Source: Novosphingobium sp. EMRT-2
GTDB lineage: Bacteria; Pseudomonadota; Alphaproteobacteria; Sphingomonadales; Sphingomonadaceae
Length of the DNA stretch: 64,000 nucleotides
Assembly: GCF_005145025.1 (NCBI RefSeq)
Contig: NZ_CP039695.1
Span: 2,103,501-2,167,500 of the forward strand
Reading direction: 5' to 3'
The notes below the pieces were generated by a model, which was not told the origin of the DNA, did not search any database, and saw only the letters and a list, made by a program, of their open reading frames with translations. Each line of letters begins with the position of its first letter. Within the stretch, counting starts at the first letter, position 1. The translations under genes and the position numbers were made by a program. Below are positions 9,146 to 18,186 of the stretch, piece after piece.

Positions 9146-10456
9146 TCAATCCTTCTGGCTAACATCGACCGATGCGCCGCTGCCGCCACCGTCGCCGGAG
9201 CGCAGCGTATGGGCGGCGACAGTCGCGCCGTGGGTCATGGTTTGGCGGCGCTTCATGGCGGTGGCCCAGGACGGCGGACCGCTGGACGCCTCCGGCGCGG
9301 GCGAAGCGCCGCCGCCCGAAATGGTGCCGCCCGTGGCGGTGACGGCGGCACGGCCGCCGGAGCGGTAGCTGTCCTTGAGCGAGGCAGCGGCTCGACGGAG
9401 GGGCGATGTGGCGGCACCCACAGCGGCCCGTCCGACGCCGGCCGCGCCGCCCGCTGCGGCGGCTGCGCCGGTCTTTCCGGCAGAGCCGAGCGCATAGGCG
9501 CTGTTTGCTGCGCCGGAGGTGAACGCCGCACCACGGGCCGCGCCGCCAACCGCACCGGCGACTGCGCCAGCGCCGAGGCGAGCGGCGGCAGCGCCGCCGA
9601 CCAGCGCGCCACCGGCGGCGAGCACGGTTCCGGCCGCGGCGCCAGCACCAAGCGCGGGACCGCCGGAGACGATGCCGTTGGCGATCGACGGGCCGAAGAT
9701 GCCAAGGCCGAGCAGGCAGAGTGAGGCAAGCGCGACCGCCATCGCGTCCTCGATGGTTGGCTGAGCGCCGCCGAAGCCGGCGCGGAACTCGTCGAACAGG
9801 GTGGAGCCGATGCCGACGATGACGGCGAGCACCAGCACCTTGACGCCCGACGAGATGACCAGCCCCAGCACGCGCTCGGCCATGAAGGCGGTCTTGCCGA
9901 ACAGGCCGAACGGGATCAGCACGAAGCCGGCCAGCGTCGCCAGCTTGAACTCGATCAGCGTGATGAAAAGCTGGATCGCCAGTATGAAGAAGGCGAGGAT
10001 GACCAGCACCCAGGCGAACAGCAGGCACGCGATCTGGATGAAATTCTCGAAGAAGGCGATCCAGCCCATTAGGTCGGAGATGGATTCGAGGATGGGCTGC
10101 CCGGCCTCAAGACCGACCTGAGCAACCCGGCCCGGCTGTAGCAGTTCGGCGGCCGTAAAGCCGGTGCCGGACGCTTTCAGGCCCAAGCCGGCGAAGCTCT
10201 CAAAGACGATCCGCGCCAGGCTGTTCCAGTTGCCGATGATGTAGGCGAAGACGCCGACGAACAGTGTCTTCTTGATGAGCCGCGCAAGGATGTCGTCGCC
10301 TTCGCCCCACGTCCAGAACAGCGCGGCGAGCGTCACGTCGATGACGATCAGCGTCGTGGCGATGAACGCCACTTCGCCGCCGAGCAGACCGAAACCGCTG
10401 TCGATGTAGCGGGTGAAGACATCCAGAAAGCGATCGACGACTCCAGTGCCGCCCAT
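9146..10456 (-). CDS. trbL: P-type conjugative transfer protein TrbL (VirB6-like)
   Basis: A 436-residue polytopic inner-membrane protein starting MGGTGVVDRFLDVF at ATG 10456. Longer upstream starts in this frame overlap trbK and are not credible. Hydrophobic segments cover roughly residues 25-260, including the TrbL core with FENFIQIACLLFAWVLVILA. The C-terminal third is a low-complexity Ala/Gly-rich tail, probably disordered. TrbL is the polytopic channel component equivalent to VirB6. One base separates the start from the trbK stop. Confidence 0.93.
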   Translation of the reverse strand: MGGTGVVDRFLDVFTRYIDSGFGLLGGEVAFIATTLIVIDVTLAALFWTWGEGDDILARLIKKTLFVGVFAYIIGNWNSLARIVFESFAGLGLKASGTGFTAAELLQPGRVAQVGLEAGQPILESISDLMGWIAFFENFIQIACLLFAWVLVILAFFILAIQLFITLIEFKLATLAGFVLIPFGLFGKTAFMAERVLGLVISSGVKVLVLAVIVGIGSTLFDEFRAGFGGAQPTIEDAMAVALASLCLLGLGIFGPSIANGIVSGGPALGAGAAAGTVLAAGGALVGGAAAARLGAGAVAGAVGGAARGAAFTSGAANSAYALGSAGKTGAAAAAGGAAGVGRAAVGAATSPLRRAAASLKDSYRSGGRAAVTATGGTISGGGASPAPEASSGPPSWATAMKRRQTMTHGATVAAHTLRSGDGGGSGASVDVSQKD

Positions 10457-10457
10457 G

Positions 10458-10760
10458 TCAGTTCTCCTGCGGGGTTGCCCCATCGGCGATGCGGGCGGCG
10501 GGACGCGCACCAGGCGCGAGGAAGCGGCGGCGGTTCTCTGCCCATGCGCGGAGGCAGGCGGGATCGCTCGCACCGGCCTGTCCGAGTGACTGGCAGCGAC
10601 GCAGTTCGATCAGCAGCGGGTCCGTCGCTGGAGTTTCAGCGACGGGCGCTGCCGCCTCGCGCATCGGTTCGGGCGCGCGCGCCAATTCGATCGCGGTCAT
10701 GGTGATTGCGATGGCGACGAACACGATGGCGCCGATCCGGGCGAGGAGCTTGCTGTCCAC
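10458..10760 (-). CDS. trbK: Putative entry exclusion protein TrbK (TrbK-alt type)
   Basis: A 100-residue protein with an N-terminal membrane helix (IGAIVFVAIAITMTAIEL), an Ala/Pro-rich spacer, and the motif LRRCQSLGQAGASDPACLRAW, then AENRRRFL, which I recognise from the alternative TrbK family of alphaproteobacterial elements. Its position between trbJ and trbL is the standard one. It is expected to sit in the inner membrane facing the periplasm and block entry of a second copy of the element. The C-terminal tail beyond RRFL is not conserved in my recollection. Confidence 0.88.
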   Translation of the reverse strand: MDSKLLARIGAIVFVAIAITMTAIELARAPEPMREAAAPVAETPATDPLLIELRRCQSLGQAGASDPACLRAWAENRRRFLAPGARPAARIADGATPQEN

Positions 10761-10765
10761 GGGCG

Positions 10766-11524
10766 TTAGTCGCGGAACATGCGGGCATTTCCCGGCTGAT
10801 AGCCGGTGGATGGCGTCAGGAAGCGCCGACGCCGCTCACGCCCTTCTTCTTCCGCCGCCGCATGGCGAGCCGAATCCAACGCCTGCGCACGACCCTGCGC
10901 GGCGAGCAAAGCCGTGAGATCGGCGATCTGCTGCGATTGCAGCGCGAGAAGCTGGTTGCCAGCCTGCGCGGCCTGGAGCGCGCCGGTCGCGGACTGGCTG
11001 GACGAGACCAGACTGTCCATCGTCGTGCGTGCGCCGTCGATGTTGCCGACGACGCCGGCCTGAACGCGCAACGCATCCTCGAACGCGCCGACGCTATCCT
11101 CCCAGCGCGCATTGGCGTTGGCGACCATCTGCGCGTGGGTGCCGGTGAGCGCGGCACCTTTGTAGCGGCCGTTGAACGCCTGCTGGACGTTCTGCACGTC
11201 GTAGGCAATCCGCTGCGCCTCGCCGAGAAGCTGCTGGGTGCGCTGAACCTGTTGCTGCAACTGCTGGAGCGAGCTGAACGGGAGCGATGTGAGATTACGC
11301 GCCTCGTTGACGAGGCTCGTCGCCTGCTGCTGAATTTGCTGGATCTGGTTGTTGATCTGCTGGAGCGACCGGGCCGCCGTCAGCACGTTCTGCGCGTAGT
11401 TGGTCGGGTCGTAAACTATGCCGCTGAACTGGGCGTGAGCGGGCGTCGCGGCGGTGATGCCGATCATGCTCGACGCGGCGAGCGCAGCGGATAGCACGGC
11501 ACGGCACAGTAGGGAGGTTTTCAT
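10766..11524 (-). CDS. trbJ: P-type conjugative transfer protein TrbJ (VirB5-like)
   Basis: A 252-residue secreted protein. The start at ATG 11524 gives a clean Sec signal (MKTSLLCRAVLSAALAASSM, cleavage after AHA near residue 31), which the longer upstream frame would bury. The mature part is Gln-rich and alpha-helical (AARSLQQINNQIQQIQQQ), typical of TrbJ. It corresponds to the VirB5 minor pilus component or a periplasmic chaperone of the mating bridge. The ATG overlaps the trbE stop by four bases. Confidence 0.93.
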   Translation of the reverse strand: MKTSLLCRAVLSAALAASSMIGITAATPAHAQFSGIVYDPTNYAQNVLTAARSLQQINNQIQQIQQQATSLVNEARNLTSLPFSSLQQLQQQVQRTQQLLGEAQRIAYDVQNVQQAFNGRYKGAALTGTHAQMVANANARWEDSVGAFEDALRVQAGVVGNIDGARTTMDSLVSSSQSATGALQAAQAGNQLLALQSQQIADLTALLAAQGRAQALDSARHAAAEEEGRERRRRFLTPSTGYQPGNARMFRD

Positions 11525-14010
11525 GGGATCGTGTCCTTCAAGGCAAGGGGGAGCTGGCCGGCATCTTCCCGGCCTCCGGCCAGCGGATCGGGTTGGGGTG
11601 CGGGAAGAAGTTCGACCGCCCAGGCGCAACCGCGATGGCGCAGCCACTCGGATGCGAAGGCGGATGCGCCGTGCGCCTCCACCAGCTCAGCGATCTGGCG
11701 CTGATCGGTCTTGGAAGATGCGGCGGCGAAGGCCAGCGCGACCTCACCAAGCCCCAGCTCGAACAGGCGGTTGCCGCGCCGCGACTGGCAGTAGTAGTCG
11801 CGCTTGGGCGTCGCCCGGCTCAGGATTTCGATCTGGCGGGCGTTGAGCCCGAACCGCTCGTAGATCACCGCGATCTGCGGTTCGACCGCGCGTTCGTTCG
11901 GCAGGAATATCCGCGTCGGACAGCTCTCGACGATGGCGGGCGCGATCGTGCTGCCCTCGATCTGCGCGAGCGATTGCGTGGCGAAGATGACGCTGGCGTT
12001 CTTCTTACGCAGCGTCACCAGCCATTCCGAAAGCTGTTTGGCGAACGCGGGCGATCCCAGCGCCAGCCAGCCCTCGTCGATGATGATGAGCGTCGGGCTG
12101 CCGTCGAGCCGCCCTGCGATGCGGTGAAACAGATAGGAGAGCACGGCGGGGGCCGCGCCGCTTTCCATCAAGCCTTCGGTCTCGAACACCTGAACGGCAG
12201 TCTCGCCAAGCCGCTCGGTTTCGGCATCGAGCAGCCGGCCCCATGCGCCGCCGACACACCAGGGCGCGAGCGCCTGCTTGAGCTGCTGGCTCTGAAGCAA
12301 GACTGCAAGACCCGTCAGGGTGCGCTCCGCGATCGGCGCGGTGGCGAGCGAGGTCAGCGCCGACCAGATATGCTCCTTGGCCTGCGGATCGACGGTCACA
12401 TTCTCGGATGTGAGGATGGCCGCCAACCATTCGGCGGCCCAGGCGCGTTCTTCGGGCAAGTCGATATGGGCGAGCGGCTGGAGCTGAACGCCGTCGCCGG
12501 CCTCGTCCGCGAGCATCCCGCCGAGATCCTGCCAGTCGCCGCCCATGCCGACCGCGGCGGCACGGATGCTTCCGCCGAAATCAAAGGCGAAGACCTGTGC
12601 CTTCTCGTAGCGGCGGAACTGCATCGCCATCAGCGCGAGCAACACCGATTTGCCGGAGCCGGTCGGCCCAACGACAGTCATGTGGCCGACATCGCCGACG
12701 TGAAGGGAAAACCGGAACGGGGTCGAGCCTTCGGTTCTTGCGTAGAGCAAGGGGGCTGCACCGAAATGCTCGTCCCGTTCCGGCCCCGCCCATACCGCTG
12801 ACAGGGGGATCAGGTGGGCGAGATTGATGGTGGAGATCGGGGGCTGGCGGACGTTGGCATAGGTGTGGCCGGGAAGGCTTCCCAACCATGCCTCGATCGC
12901 GTTCATGCCCTCGGGAATGACGGTGAAATCGCGGCCCTGGATGACCTTCTCGACCAGCCGCAGCTTTTCGGCGGCTACGGCGGGATCGCGGTCCCACACC
13001 GTTACGCTGGCGGTGACATAGGCCATGCCGGCGTAGTCGGCTCCCAGCTCCTGCAAGGCGGTGTCGGCGTCGGCCGCTTTGTTCGAGGCGTCGCTGTCGA
13101 GCAGCGTCGATGCCTCGTTGGTCATTACTTCCTTGAGGATCGCGGCGACGCTCTTGCGCTTGGCGAACCACTGGCGGCGGATGCGGGTCAGCAGCTTGGT
13201 CGCGTCGGTCTTGTCGAGCATGATCGCGCGGGTCGACCAGCGATACTCGAAGGCGAGCCGGTTCAGCTCGTCAAGCAGGCCGGGGAATGTGACGCTCGGG
13301 AATCCCGTGATCGTCAGCGTCCGTAGATGATGGTCGCCCAGGCGCGGCTCCAGCCCGCCGGTCAGCGGCTCGTCGGCCAGTAGTGCGTCGAGGTGCATCG
13401 GCGTCTCAGGCACGCGCACTCGTTGGCGTCGCGTCGAAATTGTCGAATGGAGGTAAGTCAGCGTCTCGGCGTCATCGAGCCAGCGGACCTCGGGCACGAA
13501 ACCTTCGACAAGATTGAGCACGCGGTCGCTGCGATCGGTGAAGCCCTTGAGCAACTCCCACGGATCGACGCCGGCTGTGGACCGGCCCTCGTAGAGCCAA
13601 CTTTCGGCCCGCGCGGCTTCCTCGGCGGGCGGCATCCACAAGAGCGTCAGATAATAGGCGCTCTCGAAATGCGCGCCTTCCTCGCGGAATTGTTCACGCC
13701 GTTCCATATCGACCAGCGCCGACACGGGATCGGGGAAATCATCCTCGGGATAGTCGAGCGCGGGTGTCCGCTGCGCTTCTACGAAGATCGCCCAGCCCGA
13801 ACCAAGCCGGCGAAGCGAATTGTTGAGCCGCGAGGTGGTCGCCACCAGCTCGGCCGGCGTGGCGCTGTCCAGATCAGGGCCGCGGAACCGGGCGGTGCGC
13901 TGGAATGAGCCGTCCTTGTTGAGCACGACGCCTTCCCCGACCAGCGCGGCCCAGGGCAGGAAGTCGGCGAGATGCGCCGCCTTGTTGCGGTATTCGCTGA
14001 GGCTCATCAT
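11521..14010 (-). CDS. trbE: Conjugal transfer ATPase TrbE (VirB4 family)
   Basis: An 829-residue ATPase of normal VirB4/TrbE length. The Walker A motif GPTGSGKS lies at about residues 448-455 and the Walker B motif in LIIIDEGWLAL about 200 residues later, followed by LRKKNASVIFATQS. It powers pilus assembly and substrate transfer at the inner membrane. Two consecutive ATGs (14010 and 14007) are available, overlapping the trbD stop region, so trbD and trbE are coupled. Everything expected for an intact enzyme is present. Confidence 0.96.
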   Translation of the reverse strand: MMSLSEYRNKAAHLADFLPWAALVGEGVVLNKDGSFQRTARFRGPDLDSATPAELVATTSRLNNSLRRLGSGWAIFVEAQRTPALDYPEDDFPDPVSALVDMERREQFREEGAHFESAYYLTLLWMPPAEEAARAESWLYEGRSTAGVDPWELLKGFTDRSDRVLNLVEGFVPEVRWLDDAETLTYLHSTISTRRQRVRVPETPMHLDALLADEPLTGGLEPRLGDHHLRTLTITGFPSVTFPGLLDELNRLAFEYRWSTRAIMLDKTDATKLLTRIRRQWFAKRKSVAAILKEVMTNEASTLLDSDASNKAADADTALQELGADYAGMAYVTASVTVWDRDPAVAAEKLRLVEKVIQGRDFTVIPEGMNAIEAWLGSLPGHTYANVRQPPISTINLAHLIPLSAVWAGPERDEHFGAAPLLYARTEGSTPFRFSLHVGDVGHMTVVGPTGSGKSVLLALMAMQFRRYEKAQVFAFDFGGSIRAAAVGMGGDWQDLGGMLADEAGDGVQLQPLAHIDLPEERAWAAEWLAAILTSENVTVDPQAKEHIWSALTSLATAPIAERTLTGLAVLLQSQQLKQALAPWCVGGAWGRLLDAETERLGETAVQVFETEGLMESGAAPAVLSYLFHRIAGRLDGSPTLIIIDEGWLALGSPAFAKQLSEWLVTLRKKNASVIFATQSLAQIEGSTIAPAIVESCPTRIFLPNERAVEPQIAVIYERFGLNARQIEILSRATPKRDYYCQSRRGNRLFELGLGEVALAFAAASSKTDQRQIAELVEAHGASAFASEWLRHRGCAWAVELLPAPQPDPLAGGREDAGQLPLALKDTIP

Positions 14011-14276
14011 GGCTGCATCCAGCTCGGGTAACGGAGGTGGCGGCGGGCCACGTCCACGAATTGCGGATCACGGCGGGCGGCCCAGACGGACAGCGCATGG
14101 CCAATGGCCCAGATGACCAGCCCGGCGATCCAGAGGCGCAGGCCGAGGCCGATCGCGCCCGCCAGCGTCCCGTTGACGATGGCGAGCGCGCGCGGAGCGC
14201 CGCCGAGCAATATCGGCTCGGTCAGCGCCCGGTGGACGGGGGCATAGAAGCCCGCGATCGGCTCGGCGCTCTCCAT
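14007..14276 (-). CDS. trbD: Conjugal transfer protein TrbD (VirB3 family)
   Basis: An 89-residue inner-membrane protein starting MESAEPIAGFYAPVHRALTE at ATG 14276. The frame extends upstream only as a shadow of trbC. The PVHRALTEPILLGGAPR segment is the TrbD/VirB3 signature, followed by two hydrophobic helices. VirB3 proteins partner VirB4 ATPases, and the immediate overlap with trbE fits. The start ATG shares one base with the trbC stop (TGATG). Confidence 0.93.
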   Translation of the reverse strand: MESAEPIAGFYAPVHRALTEPILLGGAPRALAIVNGTLAGAIGLGLRLWIAGLVIWAIGHALSVWAARRDPQFVDVARRHLRYPSWMQP

Positions 14277-14608
14277 CAGACCAGCGCCCCGCCGCCGAAG
14301 CTGAAGAACGACAGGAAGAAGGAGCTGGCCGCGAACGCGATCGACAGACCAAAAACGATCTGGATCAGACGGCGGAAGCCGCCGCTCGTATCGCCGAACG
14401 CCAGGGTCAGGCCGGTCACGATGATGATGATGACCGCGACGATTTTTGCCACCGGCCCCTCGATGGATTCGAGGATGCTTTGCAGGGGGGCTTCCCACGG
14501 CATCGACGAACCGCCCGCGTGAGCCGGAACGGAAATGCTCAGCGCGATCACGCTGGCGGTGGTTGCAAGCATGGCGCGGCGTGCGCCATGCCGAAGGGCA
14601 TGGATCAT
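14276..14608 (-). CDS. trbC: Conjugal transfer pilin TrbC (VirB2 family)
   Basis: A 110-residue prepilin: a signal peptide cleaved near PAHAGGSS (about residue 31), then two membrane helices (VAKIVAVIIIIVTGLTLAFG and a second around FGLSIAFAASSFFLSFF) separated by the short loop DTSGGFRRLIQ. This is the standard VirB2/TrbC layout. The mature product polymerises into the conjugative pilus. It is plausibly a substrate for the TraF peptidase at 21467-22024, which cyclises pilin in RP4; that link is inference. The start overlaps the trbB stop by four bases. Confidence 0.94.
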   Translation of the reverse strand: MIHALRHGARRAMLATTASVIALSISVPAHAGGSSMPWEAPLQSILESIEGPVAKIVAVIIIIVTGLTLAFGDTSGGFRRLIQIVFGLSIAFAASSFFLSFFSFGGGALV

Positions 14609-15591
14609 GGCAGGTCTCCGGGTTGGGGGGTGGTCAGCGGCGTGAGGCGGTAGTCGCCGGTGGCGGGATCGAGTCCCTCGACGCGGGCCAGCTCGGCAAG
14701 GCGGCGGCCGTGTCCGTCGCGGACCAGGACGGCGATGATGTCGATAGTCTCGGCCAGCAGTGCGCGCGGGACCGTCACAACGGCCTCTTGAATGAGCTGC
14801 TCCATGCGGCGTAGCGCGCCGAGTGCGGTTCCGGCGTGGATCGTGCCGATCCCACCGGGATGTCCGGTGCCCCAGGCTTTGAGAAGGTCGAGCGCCTCTG
14901 CGCCGCGCACCTCGCCGATGGGGATGCGATCAGGACGCAACCGCAGCGAGGACCGGACAAGATCAGACAGCGAAACGACGCCATCCTTGGTCCGCATGGC
15001 GACGAGGTTGGGCGCGGAGCATTGCAGTTCGCGCGTGTCCTCGATCAGGACGATGCGGTCGGTCGTCTTGGCGACTTCGGCCAAAAGCGCATTGACGAGC
15101 GTGGTCTTTCCACTGCCGGTCCCGCCAGCGACGAGGATGTTGGCGCGGGCTTCGACACCCTGACGCAGCGCGATCGCCGCATCCGGTCGCATGATGCCCG
15201 CCGCTGCATAGTGATCGAGCGTGAAGACGGCGACGGCGGGCTTACGGATGGCGAAGGCCGGCGCGGTGACGACAGGCGGCAGCAGCCCCTCGAACCGCTC
15301 GCCCCCTTCGGGCAACTCAGCCGAAACGCGCGGAGATCGGGCATGAACCTCGACGCCGACGTGGTGCGCGACTAGGCGGACGATGCGCTCGCCGTCTGCC
15401 GCAGTCAGCGACAATCCGGTGTCGCTGATCCCTTCGCCGAGCCGATCGAGCCACAGCCGACCATCGGGGTTCAGCATCACTTCGATGACGGCAGGGTCGT
15501 CCAGCCACGCGGCGATTGATGATCCGAGAGCTGTGCGCAGCATTCGCGCACCGCGTGATCTCGCCTCGGATTGGGTTGGCTGGACGGTCAA
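14605..15591 (-). CDS. trbB: P-type conjugative transfer ATPase TrbB (VirB11 family)
   Basis: A 328-residue hexameric traffic ATPase. An N-terminal domain is followed by Walker A GGTGSGKT at about residues 156-163, the Asp box [10 protein letters not shown], and the His-containing [15 protein letters not shown]. It supplies energy for pilus biogenesis and substrate switching on the cytoplasmic face of the channel. It is the first trb gene. The 170 bases between it and the preceding ribbon-helix-helix gene are available for a promoter, though I cannot point to a convincing -35/-10 pair. Confidence 0.95.
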   Translation of the reverse strand: MTVQPTQSEARSRGARMLRTALGSSIAAWLDDPAVIEVMLNPDGRLWLDRLGEGISDTGLSLTAADGERIVRLVAHHVGVEVHARSPRVSAELPEGGERFEGLLPPVVTAPAFAIRKPAVAVFTLDHYAAAGIMRPDAAIALRQGVEARANILVAGGTGSGKTTLVNALLAEVAKTTDRIVLIEDTRELQCSAPNLVAMRTKDGVVSLSDLVRSSLRLRPDRIPIGEVRGAEALDLLKAWGTGHPGGIGTIHAGTALGALRRMEQLIQEAVVTVPRALLAETIDIIAVLVRDGHGRRLAELARVEGLDPATGDYRLTPLTTPQPGDLP

Positions 15592-15761
15592 GACATGGCC
15601 CCTGCAATGGACCGGGCGAACCGCCGCCCGGCGTCAGGAGCACATCAAGAGAGCCAGAAAATCGGCTTCTGCAATAGTTCGTTAGAGGCGTAGTAGAGGC
15701 GGCGGCACATACTTACCGAGTGCGGATCACATCCTCGGCCGAACCGACGATCTCGGGAAGT

Positions 15762-16190
15762 TTATTCCGAATCGCTCGGCGTTTTGGGCCATACATCTTC
15801 GGGGATTTCGTCGAGCACGCTCTTGCCGCTGGCGAAGCGCCGGCCGAGCGTTTCGATGAAGCCTTCGTAGCGTTTGCGCCCCTTCACTTGGGCGGCCGCC
15901 TGATCCTCGTCCGGCAGCGGTGGGGTCACGGACAGCCAGAAGCGGACGAACAGCGCCAGCGCCTCAGTCGAAAGGCCCGTATTACGCTCAAGCCGCTGCA
16001 CCTGACGCGACAGTCGGTCGAGGCGACGGGCGAACGCTGCCTCCATCCGGTCGGCGCCGTCGGGCGACAGGTAGGACGCCACCGCCGCCTCTACGATCGC
16101 CGAGCGTGAGATGCGACGCCGTATCGCCAGCTCGTCAACCTGCTTGGCGAGCGCGGGCGGGAAATAGACGTTGAGACGGGTCCGCATCAC
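15762..16190 (-). CDS. CopG-type ribbon-helix-helix protein
   Basis: A 142-residue protein with an N-terminal ribbon-helix-helix (TRLNVYFPPALAKQVDEL, then RRISRSAIVEAAVASYL) and a helical C-terminal part with a possible coiled coil around RRLDRLSRQVQRLERN. Two adjacent ATGs are possible (16190, 16187). Genes of this type lie between traG and trbB in many elements with this trb order. The protein probably binds DNA as a dimer and may repress the trb promoter just downstream or act as a relaxosome accessory factor; neither role is shown by sequence. Confidence 0.85.
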   Translation of the reverse strand: MMRTRLNVYFPPALAKQVDELAIRRRISRSAIVEAAVASYLSPDGADRMEAAFARRLDRLSRQVQRLERNTGLSTEALALFVRFWLSVTPPLPDEDQAAAQVKGRKRYEGFIETLGRRFASGKSVLDEIPEDVWPKTPSDSE

Positions 16191-16196
16191 AGCCTC

Positions 16197-18170
16197 CTAC
16201 AGTTCAATGCCGTCGCCGGGGTCGAGTGACGCCTGCCGCGCGATCCCCTGCATTCGGCGGCGCACGGCGGCCTGCCGCGCCGCATCGTCCTGATCGTCTT
16301 CGACGATCGAAAACTCCTGCGCCGGTGGCGGCGATGTTTCGGGCACAATGGCAACATGCTCAGGCAGCTCCGGTTCGCGGCGCAGCCCACCGTTGGCGGC
16401 ATCCTCGGCCTCGCGAACTATTCGCGCGATGTGGCTGGGATCGGCCGCCGCCTGCCGCCCTGTCCAATCGTCGGGACGGATCTCGGCAGCGATCGATGTG
16501 GGCGGCGGCGCGATCCGCTCTGACAAGCGGCTGTCCTGGAAATAGCGCGCCTTCTTCGCCCGGATCGGATGCACGCCCGCCACCATGACGATCTCGTCGT
16601 CGGGCGGGAGCTGCATCACCTCGCCCGGCGTGAGGAGCTGGCGGGCGGTCTCGGACCGTGACACCATCAGATGACCCAGCCACGGCGACAGCCGGTGCCC
16701 GGCATAGTTCTTCATCGCCCGCATCTCGGTCGCGGTGCCGAGCGCATCGGACACGCGCTTGGCGGTGCGCTCGTCGTTTGTGGCGAAGCTGACACGGACA
16801 TGGCAGTTGTCGAGGATCGCGTTGTTCGGGCCGTAAGCCTTCTCGATTTGGTTCAATGACTGCGCGATCAGAAACGCCTTGAGGCCGTAGCCCGCCATGA
16901 ACGCCAGGGCGGACTCGAAGAAATCGAGCCGGCCAAGTGCGGGGAACTCATCGAGCATTAAGAGCACGCGATGGCGGTTGCCCTTCGGTGTCAGTTCCTC
17001 GGTCAGTCGGCGCCCGATCTGGTTGAGGATGAGGCGGATCAGCGGCTTGGTGCGCGAGATGTCGCTGGGCGGCACGACCAGATAGAGCGTGGCCGGCCGA
17101 TCGTCCTCCACTAGATCCGATATGCGCCACTGGCACGCCCGCGTGACCTGCGCGACCACGGGATCACGATAGAGGCCGAGGAACGACATGGCGGTCGAGA
17201 GCACACCCGAGCGTTCGTTGTCCGACTTGTTCAGCAGCTCGCGCGCGGCCGAAGCGACGACGGGATGCACGCCGGCTTCGCCCAAATGCGGCGTCGCCAT
17301 CATCGCCGCCAGGGTCTGCTCGATCGTGCGCGCCGGGTCCGACAAAAATCCGGCGACGCCGGCCAAGGTTTTGTCGGTCTCCGCATAGAGGACGTGGAGG
17401 ATGGCGCCGACGAGCAGCGAGTGGGAGGTTTTCTCCCAATGGTTCCGACGCTCCAGCGAGCCTTCCGGGTCCACCAGCACGTCGGCGACGTTCTGCACGT
17501 CGCGCACTTCCCACTGGCCGCGCCGCACTTCCAGCAACGGGTTATATGCGGCCGACTGCGCATTGGTCGGATCGAACAGCAGCACGCGGCCGTGCCGAGA
17601 CCGGAAGCCGGCTGTCAGGGTCCAGTTCTCGCCCTTGATGTCGTGGACGATCGCCGATGCCGGCCAGGTCAGCAATGACGGCACGACCAGGCCGACGCCC
17701 TTGCCGCTGCGTGTCGGCGCGAAGCACAGCACATGCTCGGGGCCGTCGTGGCGCAGATAGTCGCGGGCGAGCTTGCCGAGCATGACGCCGTTTGGCCCGA
17801 GCAGCCCGGCGGCGCGCACCTCCCGCACACTCGCCCAGCGCGCCGAGCCATAGGTCTCGGCGTTCTTCAGTTCGCGCGCTCGCCACACCGACATGCCGAT
17901 CGCGACGACGATCGCGGCAAACCCGCCCGAGACGGCGATGAACGCGCCGGTCTGGAATATCTGCGGCGCATAGGCGTCGAACGAGAACCACCACCAGAAG
18001 AAGGCCGGCGGCGGATAGATCGGCCAGTCGAACGCCACGAACCACGGCGGACCAAGCTCGGCCTGATAGGCGAGCGCCGCCGCGGTCCATTGGGTCGCGC
18101 CCCACACGCCGACCAACACGATCAGGAACACCGTGATGACCTGGCCCCATAATATCTTCGTCGCGGACAT
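16197..18170 (-). CDS. traG: Type IV coupling protein TraG/VirD4
   Basis: A 657-residue coupling ATPase. Two N-terminal membrane helices (about residues 5-32 and 68-96) anchor it. Walker A is APTRSGKGVG at residues 151-160 and Walker B lies in LLMLDEFPALGRL, followed by IAQSLNQIEKAYG. It recruits the relaxase-DNA complex to the TrbB/TrbE channel and pumps DNA through. It lies between the relaxase and the ribbon-helix-helix gene, six bases from the latter. The C-terminal 100 residues are acidic and likely disordered. Confidence 0.96.
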   Translation of the reverse strand: MSATKILWGQVITVFLIVLVGVWGATQWTAAALAYQAELGPPWFVAFDWPIYPPPAFFWWWFSFDAYAPQIFQTGAFIAVSGGFAAIVVAIGMSVWRARELKNAETYGSARWASVREVRAAGLLGPNGVMLGKLARDYLRHDGPEHVLCFAPTRSGKGVGLVVPSLLTWPASAIVHDIKGENWTLTAGFRSRHGRVLLFDPTNAQSAAYNPLLEVRRGQWEVRDVQNVADVLVDPEGSLERRNHWEKTSHSLLVGAILHVLYAETDKTLAGVAGFLSDPARTIEQTLAAMMATPHLGEAGVHPVVASAARELLNKSDNERSGVLSTAMSFLGLYRDPVVAQVTRACQWRISDLVEDDRPATLYLVVPPSDISRTKPLIRLILNQIGRRLTEELTPKGNRHRVLLMLDEFPALGRLDFFESALAFMAGYGLKAFLIAQSLNQIEKAYGPNNAILDNCHVRVSFATNDERTAKRVSDALGTATEMRAMKNYAGHRLSPWLGHLMVSRSETARQLLTPGEVMQLPPDDEIVMVAGVHPIRAKKARYFQDSRLSERIAPPPTSIAAEIRPDDWTGRQAAADPSHIARIVREAEDAANGGLRREPELPEHVAIVPETSPPPAQEFSIVEDDQDDAARQAAVRRRMQGIARQASLDPGDGIEL

Positions 18171-18186
18171 GGCTTTTCTCCTTCAG

